DNA from: Acidobacteriota bacterium
GTDB taxonomy: Bacteria > Acidobacteriota > Polarisedimenticolia > Polarisedimenticolales > Polarisedimenticolaceae
Reading direction: 5' to 3'
Assembly: GCA_011773795.1 (NCBI GenBank)
Contig: WVWW01000190.1
Coordinates: forward strand, 752-18,177
DNA length: 17,426 nucleotides
The position numbers were made by a program, and so were the translations under genes. The notes beneath the pieces are model-generated. The model saw nothing but the letters and a program-made list of their open reading frames with translations, was not told the origin of the DNA and did no database searches. Of this stretch, positions 8,205-14,886 are shown in pieces (the stretch's first letter is position 1; each line of letters opens with the position of its first letter).

Positions 8205-8209
8205 CCTCC
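8205..8209 (-). promoter_or_regulatory. GGAGG ribosome binding site that fixes a TTG start
   Basis: On the minus strand GGAGG lies six bases before the TTG at 8198 that opens the molybdopterin oxidoreductase. No ATG or GTG lies near this position, and the upstream gene's TGA is at 8211-8213, so the site overlaps the intergenic gap and supports both the TTG start and translational coupling. Confidence 0.75.
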
Positions 8210-8210
8210 G

Positions 8211-9740
8211 TCAACTGATCGAGAACGCCTGCCCGGCGCGGACCAGCGTGTCCTGCTCGAGTGCCAGGGTGACCAGCACCACCAACGCCGCAGCGGCCCA
8301 GGCCAGCGGTTGTCCGGGCACGGCGAACAGGGGAATCGCCAGCGCCGAACCGATCATCGTCAGCCTGTGACGGGTCGCGAACGGGCCGGCCGAGACGAGG
8401 CGATAAACTCTTCGATATTCCTCCTCGCGCTTGGCCGGGGACATGCGCGGGGCGGACCACTGCAGCACGAGCTGCGCCGCGCAGAACGCGACGGCGACCG
8501 CGCGCAACACGCCCAGCCGTTCCTGGGCGGCGGAACCGCCGGCCAGGACCAGCAAAGTCCACGAGGCGGATCCGGCCAACGCTGCGTGCACCGCGAGCTC
8601 GAGCGCGAGGCCGCGACGCATCCACAACACGCGCCCTTTGGCCTGGCCGAACAGCCACGCCGTGTAAACCGCGGTCGCCAGTGCGGCAACGGCTGTCGTG
8701 GCGGCGAGCAGCGCGGACAACCACCCGCCGGGACGCCGGCCGATCAGGTCGACGACCAGCCAGGCGGACAGCAGTGCCGCGTAGGCCATCAGCACGATCG
8801 AGCCGCGCGTCAACCAGGAGCTCCAGTTGGCGTGACGCAGGATGAACAGGAATCGCTCCGGGCGTTTCAGGTCGCCGACGAGCAACGCCGTGGTCAACGC
8901 CAGGAACGCGAGCGCCAGGATCAGGCCGAGTCTCCAGAGGCCGGGCTCGCCACCCGAGCCGATCGTCGGGAGGAACCACAACCCGGCGAGGAACAGGCCC
9001 GCCGAGACCGACTTCGTCCACAGGTAGGCGGAGACCATGCGGCCCCACAGCGGCGGGTGCTCGACGTCGTAGACGGTACGTGCCCGGGCCTGCTTCTCGG
9101 CGGCCGCGAAGGTGTGAGCGTCGAGCTGGAGCCCGGGAATCTGGTTGGCCCAGAGGAACCCCTCGCCGGCCTGGGTCTCGAGCGGGTTGAGCCCCTCCGA
9201 GGCGGCTTCGTTGTACACCACATTCGGTCCGGTCCCCGCCTCGGTCTTGCGGGCACGCAGGCCGTTGCCCTTGCGCATCTGAGCCACGCGATCCGCCGGA
9301 TCGTCGAAGTCGCCCGGGATGATCGCCTCGGTCGGGCAGACGACCGCGCAGGCCGGGGCGAGGCCGACCTCGGTGCGATGCGCGCAGAAGTGGCACTTCT
9401 CCGCGGTGCCGCTCGCCTCGTTGAGGTACAGCGCGTCGTACGGACAGCCCTGCATGCAGCTCTTGCAGCCGATGCAGCGCTCCGGATCGACGTCGACGAT
9501 CCCGTCGGGGCGCTTCTCGAGCGCGTGCACCGGACAGATCGTGACGCAGGGCGCGTCGGTGCACTGGTTGCAGCGCAGCACGGCGAACGAGCGCCGCACC
9601 TCGGGGAACGAGCCGCGCTCGGTGTACTTGACCCAGGTGCGGAAGCTGCCGACGGGGACGTCGTTCTCCGCCTTGCAGGCGACGGTGCAGGCGTGGCAAC
9701 CGATGCACCGGGAATGGTCGATGACGAAACCGAGTTGCAC
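8211..9740 (-). CDS. Four-cluster ferredoxin fused to an NrfD-type membrane anchor
   Basis: This 509-aa protein joins the B and C subunits of a molybdoenzyme complex. The N-terminal half has all 16 cysteines for four [4Fe-4S] clusters: 12, 15, 18, 22; 57, 60, 65, 69; 89, 92, 95, 99; and 116, 119, 131, 135. A linker (about 136-230) follows. The C-terminal half has about eight transmembrane helices typical of NrfD/PsrC (for example near 235-260, 267-290, 312-333, 340-366, 377-400, 405-425, 450-470 and 475-492) and would exchange electrons with quinone. There is no signal peptide before the ferredoxin part, so clusters probably face the cytoplasm. The start is GTG 9740, chosen because MQLGFVIDHSRCIGCHACT is the family's normal opening. 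The ribosome binding site is weak. It is the promoter-proximal gene of the minus-strand run. Confidence 0.93.
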   Translation of the reverse strand: MQLGFVIDHSRCIGCHACTVACKAENDVPVGSFRTWVKYTERGSFPEVRRSFAVLRCNQCTDAPCVTICPVHALEKRPDGIVDVDPERCIGCKSCMQGCPYDALYLNEASGTAEKCHFCAHRTEVGLAPACAVVCPTEAIIPGDFDDPADRVAQMRKGNGLRARKTEAGTGPNVVYNEAASEGLNPLETQAGEGFLWANQIPGLQLDAHTFAAAEKQARARTVYDVEHPPLWGRMVSAYLWTKSVSAGLFLAGLWFLPTIGSGGEPGLWRLGLILALAFLALTTALLVGDLKRPERFLFILRHANWSSWLTRGSIVLMAYAALLSAWLVVDLIGRRPGGWLSALLAATTAVAALATAVYTAWLFGQAKGRVLWMRRGLALELAVHAALAGSASWTLLVLAGGSAAQERLGVLRAVAVAFCAAQLVLQWSAPRMSPAKREEEYRRVYRLVSAGPFATRHRLTMIGSALAIPLFAVPGQPLAWAAAALVVLVTLALEQDTLVRAGQAFSIS

Positions 9741-9764
9741 GGAAGGCCCCCGAACCGCGCGCCG

Positions 9765-9770
9765 ATCGTA
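9765..9770 (-). promoter_or_regulatory. Candidate extended -10 promoter for the oxidoreductase run
   Basis: In the 57-bp gap between divergent genes, the minus strand reads TGATACGAT, that is, an extended TG-n followed by TACGAT (4 of 6 matches to TATAAT). No convincing -35 is present. Transcription would begin near 9758, leaving an untranslated leader of under 20 bases before GTG 9740. Assignment is tentative. Confidence 0.3.
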
Positions 9771-9797
9771 TCACGGCTGTGGCAGAATCACCGCGTG

Positions 9798-10142
9798 ATG
9801 GCCTCCTCGCTGGCGCGTTTCGTTCTTCTGTGTGCGGCCGTCGCCGTCCTCGTGGCCAGCTTCGCTCGGGGACCCGTGTCGACGCTGCTGGGCGTCCTTG
9901 CGGCGGCTCTGTTCCCACCGGCGTTGTTGCTGCTGGCCGAACGCGAGGACGCGCGCGCTCCGTGGTGGACCGGGCTGCTCGCGTTGTCGCTCGTTGCGGG
10001 TCTCTCGATCGCGGTGTTCTGGCGCGACTCGCCGGTCTGGGCGGGGCTGCCGTCGGCGACCTGGTTGACCTGGCTGTTCGCCGGGATGGTGCCCTTCGCG
10101 GTCATCGTCTTCGGCTGGGTCTTACGCAGGCCGGGCGCGTGA
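9798..10142 (+). CDS. Small four-helix membrane protein, possible symporter partner
   Basis: This 114-aa protein is almost wholly hydrophobic, with four likely transmembrane helices (about 6-23, 26-48, 57-79 and 89-111) and short polar turns, AEREDAR and FWRDSP. No family was recognised. It starts at ATG 9798; an in-frame GTG at 9795 is an alternative, and no ribosome binding site is clear. A leaderless message is possible, because there are only 57 bp to the divergent gene. Its TGA overlaps the ATG of the following sodium:solute symporter by one base, so the two are likely translationally coupled. Known parallels are short membrane proteins encoded just before symporters of the same superfamily (DUF485 before ActP, YhdT before PanF). 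A partner or assembly role is inferred from that precedent. Confidence 0.75.
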   Translation: MASSLARFVLLCAAVAVLVASFARGPVSTLLGVLAAALFPPALLLLAEREDARAPWWTGLLALSLVAGLSIAVFWRDSPVWAGLPSATWLTWLFAGMVPFAVIVFGWVLRRPGA

Positions 10143-11611
10143 TGGAAGACGCGGCACGCGTCGAGGTCTGGGTCGCTGCGGGAGGTTACCTCGCGGCCCT
10201 GCTCGCCATCGGCGCCTGGTCCTGGGTGCGGACGAAGAGCGAACGTGACTTCTTCATCGCGGGGCAACGCGCCGGTTTGTGGGCCACCGGGCTGGCCACG
10301 ATGGCGGCGTCATTTTCGAGCTTCGTCTTCCTGGGCGGGCCGGGATTGATGGTGCGCGCGGGCCTCGGAGCGCTGTTCATCATCCTGCCGGTCGGTTTCA
10401 CGGCCGGACTGCTCTGCAGCGTGGTCGGCGGCCGCCTGCGCCAGCTCTCCGGCGCCGGCGTGATGACGGTTCCCGGGGCCCTGGCCGCGCGCTTTCCCGG
10501 AGGCACGGTCCGCGGTCTTGCAGCGGTGTCGATCCTGTTGGGGGCGGTCGCCTATCTCGGGTTGCAGCTGCAGGGGATCGCGATCGTCCTGCGCTCGGTG
10601 CTCGGGATCGCGCAGCCCGATCTCGCGCTGGCGATCGGACTGGCCGTCGTCCTCGGCTACAGCATGACCGGCGGGATGGTCGCGGGCCTCTACACGGATG
10701 TGCTGCAAGGTGCCTTGATGGCGATTGCCGCCGTTACGGTCTTCGTGCGTGCGTTGCAGGTCGGTGGCGGCTGGGAGACGATCACCGCATCGCTCTCCAC
10801 AACCGGCGACGGGTCGTTCCTCGAGCCGGCCGGAACGCTGCCGCCGATCACCGTCCTCGGTTTTTTCCTGGTGTTCGGGGTCGGGGTCCTGGGTCAGCCC
10901 CAGCTGCTGCACAAGTTCTACATGATTCGCGACCCGAGCAAACTGCGGTACCTCCCGCTCGTCTTCGGCGGCAGCCAGATCGTCTGCTTGCTGGTCTGGC
11001 TCGGCATCGGCCTCGCCGTACCCGCACTCGTGGCCCAGGGCCGCCTGGCCCCTTTGGCCAACCCGGATCACGCGACCCCGATCTTTCTCGTCGAGTACCT
11101 GCCCGGTCTGCTGGCGGGGTTGCTCGTCGCCGCGATCCTGGCCGCGGTGATGTCCACCGCGGACTCGTTCCTGAACATCGGCGCTGCGGCACTGGTCCGC
11201 GACCTGCCGCGGGCGCTCGGCCGCCCGCTCGCGGATGAGCTGCGCTGGGCGCGTTGGGCCGTCCCGGCCATCTGCCTGGTCGCACTGCTCTTCTCGCGCC
11301 TCTATGCAGATCTGATCGCCCTGGTGGGGACCTTCGCCTTCGGCGCCTTTGCCGCGGCGCTCGCGCCGGCGCTCGCCGTCGGCTTGTGGTGGCGACGGGT
11401 GACGTCGCGCGCGGCGGCCGCATCGATCTTCACCGGGTTGGTCGTCTGTGTGGTGCTGGAGTTCCTCGCCAAGCAAACCTGGTTCGAAGGGCTTCCGGGG
11501 CCGGGCCTCGCGCCCGGGGCCCTGCCGGCGGCGGTCGCGCTGGGGGCCTCATTCCTCGTGCTGTTTCTCGTCACCTGGATCGCCCCGGCGCCACGGGCCC
11601 ACCCTGCATGA
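10142..11611 (+). CDS. Sodium:solute symporter family transporter 1
   Basis: This 489-aa inner-membrane protein belongs to the SSS (solute:sodium symporter) family and has the usual 12 to 13 helices with the LeuT-type inverted repeat. Diagnostic parts are DFFIAGQ (residues 36-42), the unwound first helix MAASFSSFVFLGGPG (54-68), MTVPGALAARFPG (108-120), the TGGMVAGLYTDVLQG loop (176-190) and LAAVMSTADSFLNI (333-346). S338 and T339 in the last match the Na2 ligands S340 and T341 of PutP. The start is ATG 10142, overlapping the previous stop. The stop overlaps the following small gene by four bases. Substrate is unknown; a monocarboxylate, amino acid or sugar acid would be typical. The best guess is an organic acid because of the DUF3311-like gene downstream and AceK nearby. 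Confidence 0.93.
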   Translation: MEDAARVEVWVAAGGYLAALLAIGAWSWVRTKSERDFFIAGQRAGLWATGLATMAASFSSFVFLGGPGLMVRAGLGALFIILPVGFTAGLLCSVVGGRLRQLSGAGVMTVPGALAARFPGGTVRGLAAVSILLGAVAYLGLQLQGIAIVLRSVLGIAQPDLALAIGLAVVLGYSMTGGMVAGLYTDVLQGALMAIAAVTVFVRALQVGGGWETITASLSTTGDGSFLEPAGTLPPITVLGFFLVFGVGVLGQPQLLHKFYMIRDPSKLRYLPLVFGGSQIVCLLVWLGIGLAVPALVAQGRLAPLANPDHATPIFLVEYLPGLLAGLLVAAILAAVMSTADSFLNIGAAALVRDLPRALGRPLADELRWARWAVPAICLVALLFSRLYADLIALVGTFAFGAFAAALAPALAVGLWWRRVTSRAAAASIFTGLVVCVVLEFLAKQTWFEGLPGPGLAPGALPAAVALGASFLVLFLVTWIAPAPRAHPA

Positions 11612-11811
11612 TGAGTGCGAGACGTTGGGTCTGGGTCCTCTTCCCGTTCGTTTTGTTGACGCACTTCGATTTCTGGCGCGTCGCCGACCCGACCCTGCTC
11701 GGCGGCTGGCTTCCTCCCGAGTTGGGCTGGCGCGTCTTCTACATTGCCGTCGTTTGGTGCTGGATCCTGGCGTTGTGCCGCTGGGCCTGGCCGGGTGAGG
11801 ACCGCCCGTGA
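11608..11811 (+). CDS. DUF3311-like small membrane protein
   Basis: This 67-aa protein has two transmembrane helices (about 6-20 and 40-58) joined by a loop rich in Trp, Pro and Gly (RVADPTLLGGWLPPELGW). The pattern and size resemble DUF3311 proteins, which typically sit just before a sodium:solute symporter gene, as here. The start is ATG 11608, which overlaps the previous TGA as ATGA; a second ATG at 11611 is an alternative. Its own TGA overlaps GTG 11808 of the next symporter as GTGA. The very tight overlaps imply coupled translation and probably a fixed ratio with that symporter. Similarity to DUF3311 is judged by eye and by context. Its function is not established beyond association with transporters. 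Confidence 0.72.
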   Translation: MMSARRWVWVLFPFVLLTHFDFWRVADPTLLGGWLPPELGWRVFYIAVVWCWILALCRWAWPGEDRP

Positions 11812-13235
11812 GCGCCGGCGGCATCGTGACCACGCTCGGCGTCTACCTCGGCGCGCTCCTGCTGATCGGTTGGCTGGCAAATCGCGGGGCGTCCCGCACA
11901 CCCGACGAGTATTTTCTGGCCGGTCGCAAGCTGGGTCTCATCGTGCTGTTCATGGCGCTGTTCGGCACCAACGCCACCGCCTTCGTGTTCATCGGCGTTC
12001 CGGGGCTGGCCTACCACGATGGGATCGGCGTGTTCAGTGCGAACGCACCGATCGTGGCGCTCTGCACGCCGCTCAGCTTCGTCCTGATCGGCGTGCCCGC
12101 GCGACGCATGGCGATCCGTCTGGGAGCCTGCACGCCGGCCGAGCTCTACTCCAGGCGCTTCGCATCTCCGCTACTCGGCGTGTTGCTGTTTCTCGCGTTC
12201 ACGATCTACACCGTGCCGTACATGGTGTCCGCCGTGGTGGGAGCGTCGCTGACGCTCGAGTCGATGAGCGGCGGAGCCATCCCGCCCTGGGCAGGCGGCC
12301 TCGCGGTCGTCGGCGTGGCGGTGGTCTACACCTCACTCGGGGGCATGCGTGCGACGGCCTGGACCAACGTCTTCCAGGGCGTCCTCTTCCTGGGCTTCCT
12401 ACTGCTCGCGTTCCTCCTGATCTCCTCCGATCTCGGCGGGCTCGGACAGGCGATGCGCTCGGTGCTCGAGAAGGACGGTTCCTTGTTGGCGCTCGAGCGC
12501 GAGGGTAGCTTCGCGTTCCGGCCGTGGTTGTCGTGGAGCCTGGTGATCTCCCTCACCGTGATCGCGTTCCCGCACATGTTCGTGCGGTTGATGTCCGCCC
12601 GCGACGAGAGCTCCATCAAGGGAGTCTGCCGTCTTTACCCGATCGGGTTGCTGGCGCTCTGGCTACCCCCGGTGTTGATCGGCGTGTGGGGCGCGAGCGA
12701 GTTTCCGGGTCTGGTCGGCAAGGAGTCCGATCAGATCTTCCTCAGCATGATCGACGCGCACCTCCCCTCGGCGCTCGGCGTGCTGGGCATGATCGCCGTC
12801 CTCGCCGCGGTGATGTCGAGCCTCGACGCGATGATCCTGACGCTCAGCTCGATGCTCGTGCGCGACGTTCTCGACCCACTCCGAGGGCGTCCCGAAGCCG
12901 ACGTCGCCTGGGCCCGATGGTTCTGCGTCGCGATCTCGGTTGTGGTCTATACCCTCGCCCTGTGGCGACCCGCGTCCATCTTCGATATCGCCAAGGTAGC
13001 GTTCTCCGGCTACGTGACGTTGACGCCGTTGCTGTTCCTCGGCGTGAACTGGCGCCGCATGACACGGCAGGGCGCCATTGCTTCGGTCGTGATCGGCAAC
13101 CTCGTGCTGGTTGCCGGGCTGGCGGGGTGGATTCCCACCGCCGGCTTCCTGCCGGTGTTCTGGGCGTTGCTGGCGGCGCTGCTGGCCGCGCTGGCCGTGT
13201 CGGCGGTTACGGAGCCGGGGAGCATTCCAGCCTGA
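11808..13235 (+). CDS. Sodium:solute symporter family transporter 2
   Basis: This 475-aa membrane protein is a second SSS member, clearly diverged from the upstream one. Features include DEYFLAGR (33-40), the helix-1 region LFGTNATAFVFIGVPG (51-66), a CTPAELYSRRF segment (108-118), YTSLGGMRATAWTNVFQG (174-191) and LAAVMSSLDAMILTLSSM (332-349). In the latter S337 and S338 stand at the Na2 site where PutP has Ser-Thr. Helices are predicted along the whole chain. The start is GTG 11808, in a four-base overlap with the DUF3311-like gene. It is the last gene of the plus-strand group; its last 29 bp overlap the end of the convergent phosphatase gene. Substrate is unknown. Monocarboxylates are typical for DUF3311-linked members, by association only. 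Confidence 0.93.
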   Translation: MSAGGIVTTLGVYLGALLLIGWLANRGASRTPDEYFLAGRKLGLIVLFMALFGTNATAFVFIGVPGLAYHDGIGVFSANAPIVALCTPLSFVLIGVPARRMAIRLGACTPAELYSRRFASPLLGVLLFLAFTIYTVPYMVSAVVGASLTLESMSGGAIPPWAGGLAVVGVAVVYTSLGGMRATAWTNVFQGVLFLGFLLLAFLLISSDLGGLGQAMRSVLEKDGSLLALEREGSFAFRPWLSWSLVISLTVIAFPHMFVRLMSARDESSIKGVCRLYPIGLLALWLPPVLIGVWGASEFPGLVGKESDQIFLSMIDAHLPSALGVLGMIAVLAAVMSSLDAMILTLSSMLVRDVLDPLRGRPEADVAWARWFCVAISVVVYTLALWRPASIFDIAKVAFSGYVTLTPLLFLGVNWRRMTRQGAIASVVIGNLVLVAGLAGWIPTAGFLPVFWALLAALLAALAVSAVTEPGSIPA

Positions 13236-14835
13236 TCTCACCGTCCAGCCCCGCGGGCGGTTCGATGCCCAGACAGCCCGCGAGCGTCGGCGCGAGGTCG
13301 ACGGTCCACACCGGCGTGTCGACACGCCCGGCAGTCACGCCGGCGCCCAGAAAGACCAGCGGCACGTGAGTGTCGTACGTGTAGACCGAGCCGTGATTCG
13401 CTCCGCTCGTCCCGGAGCTGATCAGATCGAACTCGCGGAACCGCACCATCAAGTCGGCGGAGCGAGAGGGATCGAAGGATCGACGGAACTCGGGCTCGTA
13501 CGGCCGTCCGAGCGGGGTCTCCGAGGCCAACTCGTCCCAGGTGAACACGTCCTCGATGCGCGGATGTTCCGTCAGTCGCGCGGCGAGCCGGGTTCGCAGG
13601 TCGGCCAGCGCCTCGGCCGGAACCTCCGGGTTCGCGTCGAGGACGACGCCGTTGACGTAGTCCAGACGAACGCTCCCGGGATCGAGCCCCAGCGCTTCGA
13701 GCCCCTCGTCGAGCCGCGCCTGAGTCGATGCGGCCAACGCACCGAACGGGATGCGCGCGGCGCCGGGCGTCTGCTCCGGAACCGGCACGACGCCATGGTC
13801 CGAGGTCAACGCGACGAGCCAGCGGCCGACACCGACCGCGGCGTCCAGCTGATCGAACAGCGCATTGAGGAAGTTGTCGAGCCGGCGGTCATAGTCCTCG
13901 ATCTCACGGCTCCAGGGACCGTAGATGTGTCCTATCTGGTCGCTGGTGGACGCGCTGACGATGAGGAGATCGCTCGCGGCGTCCTTCCCGAGTTGCTGGC
14001 CCTCGATCAAAGCCGCTACGAACTCGAACGTGAACTGGTCGCCGAACGGCGTGTTGTAGATCTGCGGATAGTAGGCGTCGCCGTCGGAGAACGGGTGCGG
14101 GAACGTCGACGCCTGCGGCTCGCCCGGGGCGTCGTCGGGTCTTTCGTAGCTTCCGGGGTCGTCCAGCAGGTCCCACCCGTCACGATAGGCCTCGACCGTT
14201 CGAGACTCGTCGAAGGCGACGGCCCAGGCGGGTTCCTGTTCCATGTAGTAGTCGGACGTGACGAAGCGGCCGCGGTCGAAGTCGTACCAGAAGGCGCCGT
14301 CGGCCGTCTTGCCGGCGACGATCGCGGCGGCGCGGTCCTTGATCGACACGGCCCACACCTGCGATGCGGGACTCTGCTCCTTCAACCAGTCACCGAGCGT
14401 CGAGACACGCAGTCGAAAACCGGACCGGCCCGTCTTCTCGGGAAGGTCGACGAGTCGCGTGCCGGGATCGACAGCGGCCCGGACCCTCCTTCGTTCGGGC
14501 CGCTCCCACCAGCTGTTTCCGATGATGCCGTGCCGGGAAGGGTGGACCCCGCTGACCATCGAAGCGTGCCCGGCGGCGGTCCAGGTGTACGCGTGCGCAT
14601 GGTGCGCGTTCTCGTAGATCCTCCCGTCCACCAGCAGACGGGCGCGGCCGGAGCCGGGTGGGGGAGAGCTTTCCAGCAGCCGGTCCGCACGCATCTGGTC
14701 GATCACGAGCAGGACCACGAGGCGGGGCCCCGCCGGTCGGTCGGCGTCGCGTGGTGGCCTGTCGCAAGCGGAAACGAAGAGGAGTGCGGCGGCGGACAGG
14801 GCAGTCAGGCTGCCCGCGACACGGTTTCTCTCCAT
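13207..14835 (-). CDS. PafA-like alkaline phosphatase superfamily lipoprotein
   Basis: This 542-aa protein belongs to the type I phosphodiesterase / alkaline phosphatase superfamily. The N-terminus is a lipoprotein signal with lipobox VSAC (C24), so it should be anchored in a membrane and face the periplasm or outside. Metal ligands are visible: D46 in VIDQMR, D299 and H303 in SDQIGHIYG, D346 and H347 in TSDHG, and H481 in ANHG. The nucleophile is probably T86 in YTWTAAGH. N107, K166 and R168 (GNSWW and IKDR) match the N100, K162 and R164 group of PafA, a phosphate monoesterase. It should therefore release phosphate from monoesters. The start is ATG 14835 with GGAGG five bases upstream. The frame could extend to 15048, but only over the divergent gene. 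Its TAA overlaps the end of symporter 2. Confidence 0.9.
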   Translation of the reverse strand: MERNRVAGSLTALSAAALLFVSACDRPPRDADRPAGPRLVVLLVIDQMRADRLLESSPPPGSGRARLLVDGRIYENAHHAHAYTWTAAGHASMVSGVHPSRHGIIGNSWWERPERRRVRAAVDPGTRLVDLPEKTGRSGFRLRVSTLGDWLKEQSPASQVWAVSIKDRAAAIVAGKTADGAFWYDFDRGRFVTSDYYMEQEPAWAVAFDESRTVEAYRDGWDLLDDPGSYERPDDAPGEPQASTFPHPFSDGDAYYPQIYNTPFGDQFTFEFVAALIEGQQLGKDAASDLLIVSASTSDQIGHIYGPWSREIEDYDRRLDNFLNALFDQLDAAVGVGRWLVALTSDHGVVPVPEQTPGAARIPFGALAASTQARLDEGLEALGLDPGSVRLDYVNGVVLDANPEVPAEALADLRTRLAARLTEHPRIEDVFTWDELASETPLGRPYEPEFRRSFDPSRSADLMVRFREFDLISSGTSGANHGSVYTYDTHVPLVFLGAGVTAGRVDTPVWTVDLAPTLAGCLGIEPPAGLDGEIRLECSPAP

Positions 14836-14874
14836 CCCCGCCTCCCGCTTTGTCGCGCCACTCCGATGACGCGC

Positions 14875-14881
14875 CATAATA
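14875..14881. promoter_or_regulatory. Overlapping divergent -10 boxes in a 51-bp intergenic region
   Basis: On the plus strand CATAAT (14875-14880) matches TATAAT at 5 of 6. On the minus strand TATTAT (14881-14876) also matches at 5 of 6. The boxes share five bases. A weak plus-strand -35, TTGTCG at 14850-14855, lies 19 bp away; the minus-strand -35 is weak too (TTTCCA). A perfect 10-bp palindrome, ATAACGTTAT (14879-14888), covers the end of the boxes and the ATG of the plus gene. The arrangement suggests that only one of the two genes can be transcribed from here at a time, but no promoter was tested. Confidence 0.4.
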
Positions 14882-14886
14882 ACGTT

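Noticed and set aside
9783..9788. CAGAAT as a plus-strand -10 for the 114-aa gene
   Set aside because: It has only four matches and no -35, and it would start transcription at the start codon. This is possible for a leaderless gene, but the support is too thin to list.
7306..9918. 870-codon open frame on the minus strand across the oxidoreductase junction
   Set aside because: It runs in another frame over two genes with clear family motifs and crosses the divergent start region. Its translation is low-complexity Arg/Ala/Gly.
13111..14886. Upstream plus-strand extension of the 383-aa gene
   Set aside because: The open frame before 14887 is antisense to the phosphatase gene and looks like a shadow. 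The real gene starts at 14887 or 14899.
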